NCBI RefSeq assembly: GCF_018873765.1
Contig: NC_057923.1
Coordinates: forward strand, 57,592,593 to 57,656,592
Direction: 5' to 3'
From: Telopea speciosissima
Taxonomy: Eukaryota > Streptophyta > Magnoliopsida > Proteales > Proteaceae
DNA length: 64,000 nt
Shown: piece by piece, positions 44,515-55,383 of the stretch
How positions within the stretch are numbered: position 1 is the stretch's first letter
Layout of the letters: each line of letters opens with the position of its first letter
Program-made: the position numbers and the translations under genes
The notes under the pieces: generated by a model
Seen by the model: the letters and a program-made list of their open reading frames with translations, nothing else
Databases searched by the model: none
Told to the model about the DNA's origin: nothing

Positions 44515-46435
44515 ATGATGTAGTTAGAGAAATTCTAAAAAATTCAATCCTCAAGTTCATAATTGGAAGAAGTTCCATTTGCCCCTTTCCTAGGTCAGAT
44601 TTCCAACTATTTTTGGGTTTTTCCAGGACTAATGGTGGAAATTGGATTTGGAAAGTGAGGCTAGCTCTAATTTGGAAGAATTCTGCCAATGATGAAGTTT
44701 TCTTTTGGAAATGTCTGAAAGGTACACTAGAGGTTAGAAGACTTCACATAATATTTATGTGGCCTTTCTGTAATAACAAAGAGGAAACATCATGGCAATT
44801 TATTTTTTTTTGGGGGGGGGGGGGGGGGTGTGTGGAAGAAGGGGAGAGGAATGCTCACTTCAGGAATCTGGATTAATTTCTTTATCAGGGTTGGAAGTCA
44901 AATATTAAACCACAACTGTGTTGGATCTTACTTCTTGGGTATTAATCTGTGGTTTTCAAAATATGATTATTTTTTTGCCCCCTTTCATTGAGGCTTATTT
45001 GCAATGTGGTTTGGATGCCTTGTAGTGGATAAGTTTTTGAAAAGTCTATTTTCATCCATTGAAAATAATGTCTTAGTTCAGTTGTTATGCAATGAACTTG
45101 GTCTGTTGAGAAGAGTTTTTCCAATAAAACTCCCCACCCTAGACAATTCATCCTTTGAAAATAGTGTTAAAATTCAGTCATTATGCATTGAACTCAAGTC
45201 TGTTGAAAAGAGTTTTCCCAACAAACCTCCTAAGTAACCTTCCCTAGACAATTTTTTGGGCTTCTCCTCCTAGAAAGTGGATGAATCTTAATGGGATGGC
45301 TCTCTCTAAAAAGTGCACTACATATTCCTCAGCAATTTTTACTCATCAATCTCTATTTTAATCTGGGTTCTGACAGTTAATTCATTATTATTATTGTTAT
45401 TATTATTTTTAAATGGAATGATGTGTTTGTTTGGTGCAAGGTTGAAGCTTGGACTAAAGTTTAGTGATCTAATGCTTCAATGATACTCAAAAGACTGAGA
45501 GTGCTTATAATACCCGAACTCAGGTACTTGACTCTTTACTTTGCAAAAATCTTATCCCTATCCACAAGTTAAGAACTTGATGATTCAGTAACACTTCAAT
45601 TGGTTGGAACTCTCAGATTATATAATCCATTCTTTATCAACACAGGAGGAGCGTTGGTTCTTCATTTTTTTATATCTTCGTTCAATGAAGTTTTTAAAGC
45701 CGTTATGGACTGCTCTCAATATTTCACTTTAACCCTCTTGCGCTCTCGAGGTCACCCTCACACTTGTTTTGCGGTTTGGGCTTGTAAGAACTTGTTGAAT
45801 CGTGAATTGCCACAAACATGATTTCCTTTTTCATATCATTATGATTATTTTTGGAATGCAAGAAATGGATGGATAAGAAAGAAAAAAACATAATAAGACA
45901 AAAGTAATGATGAGTTTATATATTGTCTAAGGAATCCATTCTCATCATATTGAAACTTGAGTACCGTTGGACCAGTTGATATGGAACTAAGGTTGGATCA
46001 TTTGAACCATCAACTGAAAATGCTTTTACAGGTCAAGGTTTTCTTTTTAGTAATATTGCAGGCTGAACAGTTCAGTTGGTCAGTCAAATTGTTCAAAGCA
46101 CCATGGCTAGGTGCAAATGATTCAAGGTCTGGTCTGTTATACTTCAGGTAGATTGAAAGATGGCTTTTGATGATAAATTGGCATTGACCTGACTTGTCAA
46201 TTTGGTCAAATTAATTTCACATAAGTTATTGAGCTAATCTAAAGTGGTTCAGGATAGGCCGGGACATTTTTGTGACTTAACCCTAGTTAACGTGTGACAG
46301 AGCCAATGAAATCCGGTTTTGACAGAACTGCTACCTTGTGTTGTTCTTTTTCCCTCCTTGGCAAATCCCAACTCAGAGTAAGTGTTTTTTTCACCGATGG
46401 AGAAGGGTGAATTCCTTCATTACTAGTATTGTGAC
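44515..46435. repeat. Head of the duplication unit of mTERF gene 4
   Basis: 44515-44985 matches 32305-32766; 44990-45250 and 45600-45910 match the tandem repeat of 32767-35330 in a single, older copy. Contains a poly-G run at about 44813-44828. No gene is supportable; the frames at 44487-44876 and 45004-45237 are repeat-derived. Confidence 0.6.
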
Positions 46436-46584
46436 TTGGAAAATTATCTCCTCCAGTTCCCTGCCTGGCCCAATTCCCCAATTCCTCTAATAGGGGGTGG
46501 TGGATCCCACCCAGGTAGAGTGTTCTGGTAGGGTTAGGGTTGTAATTTCAGTCCCCTTGTTTGAGGAACTGGGGATAAAGATCC
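46436..46584. mobile_element. Foldback MITE, Mutator-like family A
   Basis: Contains CTCCAGTTCCCTGCC at the left and mirrored sequence at the right. It is flanked by the direct repeat ATTGTGAC (46428-46435 and 46585-46592). The unit of gene 3 lacks it (uninterrupted at about 35420-35440). Confidence 0.65.
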
Positions 46585-47614
46585 ATTGTGACCCTGTGAT
46601 TAGACTCTATTGTGTCATCATAAACTCTTATCCTCTGCTGAACAGGTCAAATTGCCCTTCTCCATGCTAATCGAAGGGTTAGATCTCTATGGTCAGGAGA
46701 TTCTCTCTTCATCATGATTCATGGATGAACAAAAACTTATCTTCAAGAGGGTCAAAACTGAATAGTGAAATCTCTATATTTCTCGAACCATAATGGATGT
46801 AGCATCAGCAGAATCAGACCAAACATCTTACATGGTCAAAGAGAATATAAGTTAAGGGAAAAGGAAGCATGTGTTGCCCTTGTGTAGATTTTAATATATC
46901 CCTCTTACATAATAAACATTGGGGCTTAGACCGACGTACTCTCTCTATTCTGTCCATGTGGGCTCTACATGGACCTCATATGGATGATACCATTCTCCAA
47001 GCCCTCATTGGTGTAACATGTGGGTTCCTTCTTACATTGGCGTTGTGGGAAACCCTCCCCCATATGTATAAAACAAAGGAAAAGACTAGGCACGCCGCCA
47101 AGGTGCCCAACATGTGTCATCCTCCCTCTCTTTCCCCTCCCCCCCCCCTAATTTTTGAAAAGATTCTCTTAACCTCCTATGTCCAGCCCTGTGATTGGTG
47201 TATGTCACTAATTTACCGAAAGTTGGTGGCATATCCTACCGTCTCCCATAAAACAATCACAATAGAATATGAGCAAAAAAAAAAAAAAATTTGAATATTT
47301 TTCCTAGACAACACACGTCCATTGTGGAATCCATGGAAGTAACAAATAAATGCCACTTGGCAAGTTTCTTGCGGTTTGAGATTCTTTTTTTGGAATTGGA
47401 GAGCTTTTAATAGGGGGAGGGGGATAGGGGATGGAGATAGGCCCCAAGGTGGTTTGAACTTATGACTTCTTATTTGAGGAGTTGGTCTTTTGCCAACTGA
47501 GCTGACCCCCTTGGGGTTCTTGTGGTTTGAGATTTTATTAACAAGCATATCCCTAAGATCCTCCAAATCATACTTCAAGATTCGACCGAGAAAGAGTCAA
47601 CCAAATTGCAAGTA
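46585..47614. other. Gene-free stretch
   Basis: 46593-46925 resembles 35430-35720 and 54290-54660 of the neighbouring units. The rest is AT-rich with a poly-C run at about 47140-47149. The open frames 46869-47294 and 47213-47578 lack a domain signal. Confidence 0.35.
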
Positions 47615-47960
47615 GGGGTATCAATCGGCGGGTTCATTCGATTAGGTTTGATGTTTAATGGGTTGACTTACTATGCTCTTATGGATTTATTATCGGGTTG
47701 TTATCGGTTCGATTTTAGTCTTCATATATATATATATACATTAAAATGATGAGAAAACATTTTTTTTATAATGTTTTTTCCTTTTTATCAGTTTTTCGAT
47801 TTCCAACGGTCTGGTTTGATTCGATTTTTCTACTAGTTTCATGAAATCTAAAACAAAACCAAATTGATAAGGGTTCAATTTGATCTTTTTTTTTTTCTTT
47901 TTTTTTTTCCGGTCAATTTTAGTCGGACCAACTGATTCGATTAAAAACCTGACATCCTAG
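47615..47960. mobile_element. hAT-like MITE upstream of gene 4
   Basis: Left terminus GGGGTATCAATCGG and right terminus CCTGACATCC are imperfect inverted repeats, with GATTCGATTTT-type internal words. A truncated ortholog is at about 35880-35985 upstream of gene 3. Confidence 0.5.
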
Positions 47961-48076
47961 TAGCAAGATAAAATTTTAAAAATTCTGGCAGAACTAAAAG
48001 GGTATATATTATACAATTGAATTTGAGTATGAAGTTTGACACATGATTAGTCTACATCTTTCCCTACATACCCCAA

Positions 48077-48273
48077 ACCACAACAATCATAACCATATCG
48101 CAACTAAAAGGGGTCGGCTACAAGGATTTGATATAGAACAGTAATGGAAGTAAGAAAAATAAGAAAAAATAAAATAACAAAGTAAAATGAAGTAAAAGAA
48201 AATAAGTAAAAGTACTAGTCGAAGTAGTAGTCAAAACAACATCCTAGGAATATATGGTACATTACACGGGTCC
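48077..48273 (-). mobile_element. Short retroelement (LINE or SINE 3' end) upstream of gene 4
   Basis: Flanked by a perfect 17-bp target duplication (TTCCCTACATACCCCAA at 48060-48076 and 48274-48290). The left end is the complement of a plant RTE/Au-type tail (GGGGTCGGCTACAAGG). The same position upstream of gene 3 (about 36073) is empty. Confidence 0.75.
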
Positions 48274-48469
48274 TTCCCTACATACCCCAATAATTGAAAT
48301 TACCTCATCAATTTTCATATGGTACATTACTTTGCTATGAAAGATTTTTATCTCCTCCCTCACCCCCCAACCCAAAAATTTTCTTGTGGGACCAAAGTTG
48401 GGTTGAACCGGAAGGAATCCTTAGATGGTTCAGTGCAAGTCCAGGATGATCTATGGATTTAAAAAAATT

Positions 48470-48594
48470 AGACCGGATTTGATTACGTTTAACTTTGAGC
48501 AGGTTCCGGTCCAAACATGTATAATTCAAAACATTGGTTTTCAGCTTCACCCCTGCTCATCTCAGTGAGAAGACGAGAGCAGATTGGGAAGTCC
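48470..48594 (+). promoter_or_regulatory. Conserved proximal 5' block of mTERF gene 4
   Basis: Near-identical to 36227-36343, with a short insertion after CCGGTCCAAAC. Confidence 0.45.
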
Positions 48595-48672
48595 ATGCTT
48601 GCCTTGCTTGGAACCTGTTCGATTAAAAACCCTTGTAAGTCATTCTACTCTCAATACTCCCAGAATGTTTAG
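48595..48672 (+). other. Upstream open reading frame of gene 4 (25 codons, overlapping)
   Basis: Same start as in gene 3, but it lacks the early stop and runs eight bases past the main ATG at 48665 in another frame (ends SFYSQYSQNV). Overlapping upstream frames usually depress translation of the main frame more than non-overlapping ones. Confidence 0.5.
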
Positions 48673-49786
48673 CTTCTGTAGCAGAAAACTTCATAATATG
48701 AAGTTGTTTGGTAATTTATCAACATTTCTCCTTCCCTTTCGAAACTCATCTCTTAGGTTTAGTTCAAATGCCACAGAACAACCGTCTCTCACGGTAGATT
48801 ACCTCATAAAAAGATGTGGATTAACCGAAGAACCTGCTCTTAAAGCCTCCCAAAGGTTTAGTATCAAATCCACCACAAAAGCAGACTCGGTTCTCGCCCT
48901 CCTCAACAGCTATGGATTAACCAAACTCTGTATCTCAGAGCTAATCAGCAAGGACCCAAAGGTACTCTCTACCGATCCTAAGAAAATTTTGGAACCCAAG
49001 ATTGAATTTTTCTCTAATATGGGGATTTCAGCCCCCGACCTTGGGAAGATCTTCTGCAATGACTCAAGCTTGCTGGCGAGTGTCAGTTTGGAAAACCAAA
49101 TTGTTCCTTCCATTGAATTCCTTAAGAGTTTCCTTCACGATAATAAGCATGTTGCTGTGGTCTTGAGTCGGTTGAGGTGGATTAAGGGGATTCAAAGAGT
49201 AATGAAACCTAATATTGAGATTTTGCGAGATCAGGGGGTGCCAGAATCTGGAATTTTGAAACTAATTATGTTAGGGCCTCAATTACTTACTAGGAAACAA
49301 CCAAAGTTTAATGAGGTTGTCTTGCAAGCCAAGGAAATGGGGTTTGACCCCTCGAGTTTGATGTTTATCCATGCTTTCCGCACGCTGTCACAGATGAATA
49401 AGACTACTTTGGAAGCGAAATGGGAGGTTTTTAGAAGTTTTGGATGGTCGGAGGATGAGATTCTCTGCATGTTTAGAAAACAACCCCTTTGTTTGACTCG
49501 CTCAGAGAAAATGCTTAGAATGCGATTGGATTTCTTCATGAACAAACAGAGTTTGACAGCAGCGGAAGTTGCCCATATACCATTCATTTTACTTCTTAGC
49601 ATGGAGAAGAGAACTGGTCCAAGGTATTCTGTTATTCAAGTTCTTCTCTCCCGGGGTTTGATGAAGAAACGAAGTATTAGTACTGCACTGATGTTGAATG
49701 AAAATAAGTTCTTGGAAAACTTTGTTAGGAAGTATCATCAGGAGCTACCTCAGCTGTTAAAGGAGTACAAACGTAACATGGGATGA
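48665..49786 (+). CDS. mTERF-family protein, gene 4 of the array
   Basis: Intron-less, 373 residues, same length and start as gene 3 (MFSFCSRKLHNMK). Transit-peptide-like residues 1-36, then mTERF repeats to about residue 345 and the basic C-terminal helix. By eye it differs from gene 3 in about 39 amino-acid-changing codons but only about 15 silent codons. A stretch at about 48974-49147 is almost identical to gene 3 (one base different). Replacements include Trp to Arg at residue 210 in LLTRKQP and Val to Gly at 318. The frame is intact. Upstream lie a 17-bp-flanked retroelement and a hAT-like MITE; behind it is an extra mTERF 3' end. Confidence 0.94.
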   Translation: MFSFCSRKLHNMKLFGNLSTFLLPFRNSSLRFSSNATEQPSLTVDYLIKRCGLTEEPALKASQRFSIKSTTKADSVLALLNSYGLTKLCISELISKDPKVLSTDPKKILEPKIEFFSNMGISAPDLGKIFCNDSSLLASVSLENQIVPSIEFLKSFLHDNKHVAVVLSRLRWIKGIQRVMKPNIEILRDQGVPESGILKLIMLGPQLLTRKQPKFNEVVLQAKEMGFDPSSLMFIHAFRTLSQMNKTTLEAKWEVFRSFGWSEDEILCMFRKQPLCLTRSEKMLRMRLDFFMNKQSLTAAEVAHIPFILLLSMEKRTGPRYSVIQVLLSRGLMKKRSISTALMLNENKFLENFVRKYHQELPQLLKEYKRNMG

Positions 49787-50080
49787 CTTGCAAAATGGGA
49801 TTGGTGATTTGCAGAATTTGACCTTACAATTTGCCAGGTATTTGCATTTTTGTACTTGATGATATTTGGCCATGTAAATTTCTAGGTTATTTACTTGCTT
49901 TCTTTGTCTACAAGTAACATTCTCTTCAATTGTTATTAAGGCTCCATTTGTTTCCGTGTAAAATTTTACATGTAAAACTTTCATTTAGAAAACTTTATAT
50001 GGGATAGTGTAGAAGAGATACACTGGCCACTGTTACTTGTGTTAGATTTTTGTTTAGAATGATACATCAGGCCCGTAAAG
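49787..50080. other. 3' flank of gene 4, interrupted
   Basis: Same 3' flank as gene 3, including the left part of the Tourist-like MITE (from 49940). It stops at about 50078 in AAAGTT and jumps to mTERF coding sequence. Confidence 0.7.
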
Positions 50081-50226
50081 TTATTCTCTCCCTGGGGTTT
50101 GATGAAGAAACAAAGTATTAGTACTGTACTGATATTGAATGAAGATAAGTTCTTGGAAAAATTTGTTAGGAAGTATCATCGGGAGCTACCTCAGCTGTTA
50201 AAGGAGTACAAACTTAACATGGGATG
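50081..50226 (+). pseudogene. Stray 3' end of an mTERF gene
   Basis: Encodes only the last 46-48 residues of an mTERF copy (LMKKQSISTVLILNEDKF, then a segment ending LLKEYKLNMG and a stop). It has no start and no repeats. It repeats the segment at about 49641-49786 with a period of 441 bp. At diagnostic residues (KQS, LIL, EDKF, LEKF) it matches genes 3 and 5 rather than gene 4 (KRS, LML, ENKF, LENF). It is followed by a full 3' flank. Confidence 0.85.
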
Positions 50227-50380
50227 ACTTGCGAAATGGGATTGGTGATTTGCAGAATTTGACCCTGCAATTTTGACAGGTATTTGCATTTTTGTACTTG
50301 ATATATTTGGCCATGTAAATGTCTAGGTTATTTACTTGCTTTCTTTGTCTACAAGTAACATTCTCTTCAATTGTTATTAA

Positions 50381-50625
50381 GGCTCCATTTGTTTCTGTGT
50401 AAAATTTTACATGTAAAACTTTCATTTAGAAAACTTTATATGGGATAGTGTAGAAGAGATACACCGGCCACTGTTACTTGTGTTAGATCTTTGTTGAGAA
50501 TGATACACCAGTGCTGTAAAGTTTTCCCCATGAAAATTTTATAAACTTAAAAACGAGCAATGGAAAATTTGATTTTACGGTAAACTTTTCTTTTCCGGCT
50601 ATTTGATGATGAAACAGACAGAGCC
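50381..50625. mobile_element. Tourist-like MITE behind gene 4
   Basis: GGCTCCATTTGTTTC to GACAGAGCC, flanked by TTAA-like sites; ortholog of 37690-37903 and 56721-56949. A truncated second copy begins at 49940. Confidence 0.7.
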
Positions 50626-50695
50626 TTAACGGTTTATGTTTCTGTAATCCTTGGGTAATGTAGATCATGGAACATGGTCCATTGGAAATGGGAAA

Positions 50696-51373
50696 CAACA
50701 ACAATATAACCTTATTCCAAATAAATTGGGTCGGCCAAATGGATCCTTTCTCTCCAGTCAGCTCTATTTGAAGTCATACATGATTAGAGGCCTAAGCTAT
50801 GCATGTCTTTCACTTCTCTTATGGTTACTTTAGGCATGCCCCTGGCTCTTTTAGTACCTTCAATCCGAATCAAATTGCTCCTCCGTATTGGGGCGTCCCT
50901 AGGCCTTCGTTGGAAATGGCCGTACCACCTCAAGCATCTCTCATGTTGCTTATCATGAATCAGAGCTACACCAAAATCAGCTTTAATAAGGTCATTCCTT
51001 ACTTTGTCCTTCCTAGTCTTGCCACACATCAATCTCAAGATCATGATCTCCTCTACTCTTAGTTTATATATTTGACACTTCTTAACTGTCCAACATTCCA
51101 CACCATACATCATAGCTGGACCTATGATAGTCCTATATATTTTCCTTTGAGCTTTAAAGGGATACGCCAATCACACAGCATTCCGGACGCACCTCTCCAC
51201 TTCATCCATTCTATTTTAATCCTTTGAGCAACATCATCATCTATATCCCCTTCATTTTTTACTGTTGAGCCCAGATATCTAAAGTAATCACTTTAGGAAT
51301 TTCCCTCTCATCTATATTCACCACCTCATTAACCATCACAGTGTGGCCAAGGTTACATACCATGTATTCCAGT
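50696..51373 (-). mobile_element. 5'-truncated RTE-type LINE behind gene 4
   Basis: Minus-strand ORF2 C-terminus: a YLGSTVKNEGDIDDDVAQRI-type region (about 51215-51285), AMMYGVECWTVKK (about 51085-51125), MCGKTRKDKVRND and RCLRWYGHFQRRPRDAP. It then passes to the CCTTATTCCAAATAAATTGGG terminus and a CAACAACAA tail complement. Target duplication GGAACATGGTCCATTGG at 50669-50695 and an approximate match at 51374-51400. The gene 5 unit is empty at this site (about 56990-57020). The frame is damaged. Confidence 0.85.
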
Positions 51374-52374
51374 GGATCATGGTCTACTGGAAATGGGAGA
51401 ATTCTCAATTTATAGGAATATTAACGGTACAAATGATGATCAGTCCAAAATGAACATAACAATGTGTGAGTTAGTGAGTAGATTCTCCATTTGACTCCTC
51501 TAGTGGAAGTAAGTTCTCAATTGACATTCAACCTGAGTATGGCTTACCAATTGTTGGGAGAAGAGTTATTCTAAAAGTTACTACTTTCACAATTCTCATA
51601 TTGGCAGGTCAGTTACTTGGGCTAGATCTTGGTTGAGAATGATAGTATCAGGTAGCGAAGAAGTGATATTTTGTGTGTTGTTCGATTATTTTATGAGTGG
51701 CAATCATATCATGCAAGTCAATGATTTTTATTGAGACCAGGTGGGTTTATTTTCTTGCAACCTAGTGTTTCATGTTATGGGGTAGTTATATGGACGAGTG
51801 AGTTATCTGTTATTGAGATCTTTGAAGACATTAAAACAGCTGTAGAATATAAGCCACAGCCTTCGAGGACTTACTCGTCCTTATTAAGGCATTTAAAATT
51901 GTTCATTGCAAAATGTAGTCTTAGAATTTGTATTAGCAGCAGTAGAAGTGTTAAGCTTGAGTGAACTTCAATAGTTACTTAGAAAGACAATTTTTTGTTT
52001 TTTGTAGTACAACCTACTAAAATTCTGATTTTTTTTCAAAAAAGTTAAAAGAAAATTCTTAAACACATTCCATATGGTTTGTCAGATACACATTGCTTGG
52101 ACTTGTCCATTTTTCATGAGCTTCACAGATGATATTGGACAAATTTGTTAATATATATGAGATAGAATGATGGTATAAATGGATGTGTCATATTTATATA
52201 TGTTTCCATGATCCACCATTACTAGATAATTATCCATTTCTATTTTCTATAGAACTCATGACCTTAAGTGAGATGATTTCATTACTACTTTTACATTATT
52301 TAAAAAAGAAAGACGTTGACGAACTCTTTGTATAGAATAGAGTGAATTTTATAATGGTCAGCAAGGAATGTGAA
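51374..52374. repeat. Tail of the gene 4 unit
   Basis: Homologous to 57000-58190 behind gene 5 (for example GAGATCTTTGAAGACATTAAAACAGC, CACATTGCTTGG) and partly to 44030-44514 behind gene 3. No gene. Confidence 0.7.
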
Positions 52375-53060
52375 GGATCTTTGTTTCCTGACAAAGTGGA
52401 TACTCACCCCCAAAAGATTTCAGAATAGATCCAACCAATCTCCAAGGCAAGAATCCTGATGAGGTGAGCATGAATGTCAAGCACCAAGCTCAGTGCAGGG
52501 GATCTATTCAAATGCAGGTGGCTTTGAAAAATCTTCCTGGCATGTTATTATGTATTTGCTTCATTATGTCTTGAAATAATCCCCATGTACTTATTTGCAA
52601 ACCAGTTATCACATATACGTTACTTAATTGATTCAAATTTGCTATTTAATTTGCATAGTTTTCTGAACTCTATCCATGAACAGAATCAATCACATTGCAG
52701 GTCTAAATTACTTCCTCCCTTTCTTCCTTCAACCCCCCCCCCCCCACCCCCCCACCCCAAAAAATGAAGAAAAGGTTCTTCCAGGGAAGGGATGATTGGG
52801 AGGCAGATATGTTTAGTGGTTATTTGTTAACACTGTGATACTCTATTCATTCATGTTTTTGTTGTTTGCAACCATAATGATTCATGTTGCCAAATTGATT
52901 TAGATCTCTGAAGAACTGGATTTATCAAATACGAATACAGGGCAGTAACCTGGTACGAGTCCCATGTTCACAGGGTCATGGGAGACTTCAGTTTGCCTGG
53001 GGATCTTTAATGCTTTCAGGGACTCATGTTTAGGAAATCTCATAGTACTATAGATTTTCT
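52375..53060. repeat. Duplicated non-mTERF segment, copy behind gene 4
   Basis: Collinear with 58195-58870: CAAAAGATTTCAGAATAGATCC, GGCAAGAATCCTGATGAGGTGAGC, GGGTCATGGGAGACTTCAG. Contains G-then-GTGAGC donor-like and TGCAG acceptor-like words, as if pieces of a spliced host gene were carried along. No frame is long enough to name one. Confidence 0.6.
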
Positions 53061-53381
53061 CACAAGAGACAGAGATCTGACAAACCTTACAGGTTGGTGT
53101 GGTGTGGTACAGGTCTTTTTAAATCTTCTATTTTCTTTGGATTTCTGCCCACATATAAAATTACACCTGATGATAATTGTTCATTTTCCACTGACTTGTA
53201 TTTGGCCTGTCTGTTTAGTCATAATCATATCCCAATTGATTTCTTTTAGTGTTTTCCTTGTGAAATGCTTAGACTTTCAGCTCCATGTTACCAATTGTAA
53301 AATTCTTTAATTAATTATTTGATTGTTTTTGTTTCATGCTTCATTGTGGATCTTGTTGTTTCTTGCAGAGACGAATAAATT

Positions 53382-53576
53382 GCAGATGAAGATTTCCATG
53401 AATTTGAGCGTGAAGATGCACCTCTAGATCCTGATTTATTAAACCCCTCTCATCGAGAGTATATTGGGTCTACATCAACTAGTAGCCAACGGGATCGGGC
53501 AAGAGAGATGAATGACACTAGAAAACGAATTGCAAATGAGCTGGCTAGATATCATAGGATACAAGAAATTCCATGA
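53382..53576 (+). pseudogene. Terminal exon-like coding fragment
   Basis: 65-codon frame ending in TGA, reading ADEDFHEFEREDAPLDPD and later REYIGSTSTSSQRD and TRKRIANELARYHRIQEIP. TTGCAG acceptor-like sites lie at its left end (53365 and 53385), so it looks like a last exon. Acidic, then Ser/Arg-rich, ending in an (R)xxIANEL helix, it vaguely resembles C-termini of PIF/Harbinger transposase-derived (HARBI1/ALP1-like) proteins, but no catalytic region is present nearby. I treat it as an orphan exon or relic; the identity is uncertain. Confidence 0.4.
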
Positions 53577-54180
53577 GTATTTTAAGAATATGGACATTGT
53601 AATGGAATTTATGTAACTTGTATGTTGAACATTGCTGATGGATTAGTCATGTTATGTAGTTTTGAGGTTAAATTGATCATTTCAGTCAATTCTGGACTTA
53701 TTTGGGTTATTTTGAGGTTAGATAATTACCTCTGGCTATCTCTCTCTCTCTCTTGCTTAATCCATGAAGAGTTAATTGCTGTTTTGTTCATTTTTTATCT
53801 CTTTCAAACAACTTTATTCTTGATTATTGAGAGCCAAATCCTTTGATACAAAAACATTAAAGAATTGATGTTAAAAAGAAGATTCAAGTTAGCCATGCAC
53901 GTGGGGGCGCATCTATGTACACACATAAAACTGAAAGGTTGAGCAACATTAATTCCAAAATTGCACAAAATACAAAAGATAAGTTGTTTGAAAGAGAAAA
54001 AAAATCGAGATAAGTTGTTTGAAAGAAAAAATATCAAAAAAAACAATTAACTTTTCGCGAATTAAGATACACAAGAGAGAGATTGTTTGAGATTTAATTA
54101 AGGAATATTTTAAGGAAAAAAAATCAAAAAACAACAATAAACTCTCTCTGAATAAGGCAAGAGAGAGAGAGAGAGAGAGA
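53577..54180. other. Gene-free stretch
   Basis: AT-rich, with a (GA)n tract at about 54160-54180. No gene. Confidence 0.25.
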
Positions 54181-54799
54181 AACAATTATCTACCTTGCTT
54201 AATTTATTATATGGTTTAGCAAATCTCAATTTAGATCAAATTTTTCTTCATTGATGGAGAAGAAAGAATTCTTTCATCAGTAGTAGTGATGTGATCTTGT
54301 GATTGGACTCTCTTATATTATCCTCTAGTGAATATGTCATCAACTCTGTAATACTACTGAATAGGTTAAAATTACCCTTCTCATGCTAACAAAGAGTTAG
54401 ACTTCACGGTGAGAAGATTCTCTCTCATCTTGGGTGAAGAAAAACTTGTCTTCAAAAGGATCAAAATTGAAGTGTGATCTCTACGTTAAAAAAAATCTCT
54501 ACATTTCCCAACTCATAATGGATGTAGCATCAACTTAATTAGACCAAACATCTTGTTACATGGTCAAAGAGAAAATAGGTTAAGGGAAGCATATGTTGCT
54601 CTTGTGTAAATTCTAATATATCCCTCTTATATAATAAACAATGGGGCTAACATTGACACTCTTTCTTCTATTCTGACTATGGGGGCCCCTTGTATACCCC
54701 ATATGGATTATACCATTTTTTAGACCCTTTTGGTGTAGTGTGCAAATTACTTCGTATTTTCCATTACCAAACAAAAAAACAAAAGTGGGAAACATCCCC
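54181..54799. repeat. Upstream part of the gene 5 unit
   Basis: Homologous to 46330-46960 and 35340-35760 (CATTGATGGAGAAG, GATGTAGCATCA, AGACCAAACATCTT words). No gene. Confidence 0.6.
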
Positions 54800-55010
54800 G
54801 ATTAAGATGGTCATTTTCACCCCCTATGAGAGGAATTGTACCAGCCAGAGAACCGCCACGGGTACAGTTCCTACAATTCTCTAACAAGGGGGAGCGAAAT
54901 GACCATTCCACCCTCTGACCAAACACTTTGCCTGGGTGAGATCCACTCCCCTTTTGTTAGAGGACTGTAGGAACCGTATCGAGCAGGGAATCATAGACGA
55001 TAAAAATTCT
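54800..55010. mobile_element. Foldback MITE, Mutator-like family A, upstream of gene 5
   Basis: ACGGGTACAGTTCCTACA and TGTAGGAACCGTATCG are inverted arms around a C-rich centre (CATTCCACCCTCTGACC). It belongs to the family of 1302-1479, 46436-46584 and 60200-60411. Confidence 0.6.
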
Positions 55011-55064
55011 AAAGATCCCTTAGATGGATTAGTGCCAACTCAAGACTACGGATATAAAAAAAAA

Positions 55065-55200
55065 GGGAGAATGTTCTTTGTGCCGCAGTGCAGACTGTGC
55101 CCAAGCACATGGGCCTGCCACTCAGGGAGTAGGGTGGTCATTGCACCCACCCCCATGTGCCTGGGCGCAGCCTCCGCTGCGGAACAGAGAATAGCGCCCC
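55065..55200. mobile_element. Foldback MITE close to the gene 5 leader
   Basis: GGGAGAATGTTCTTTGTGCC and GGAACAGAGAATAGCGCCCC are inverted ends, with GCACATGGG/CCCATGTGC inside. It is inserted in an A-run (TAAAAAAAA at 55055, TAAAAGAAA at 55201). The gene 4 upstream region is empty here (about 48455-48470). It ends 11 bases before the conserved 5' block. Confidence 0.65.
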
Positions 55201-55211
55201 TAAAAGAAATA

Positions 55212-55383
55212 AGACCGGATTTGATTACGTTTAAACATTGAGCAGGATCCGGTCCAAACTTGATAAGTCACCATTGGTTGTATCCAATTCCAGCCCTTCC
55301 ACAATCCAAAATTCAAAACCTTGGTTTTCTGCTTCACCCCTGTGCTCATCTCACTGAGAAGACGAGAGCAGATTGGGAAGCCG
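55212..55383 (+). promoter_or_regulatory. Conserved proximal 5' block of mTERF gene 5
   Basis: Retains AGACCGGATTTGATTACGTTT and the CTCACTGAGAAGACGAGAG leader, with about 50 extra bases between them compared with genes 3 and 4. Confidence 0.45.

Noticed and set aside
48610-48666. Ultra-short intron in the leaders of genes 3-6 (CTTGTAAGT to CAG just before the main ATG)
   Set aside because: The words match donor and acceptor consensus and are conserved, but the interval is only about 27-31 bases, far below the minimum for plant introns, and removing it would not extend the coding frame. The GTAAGT could still serve a longer, unseen intron.
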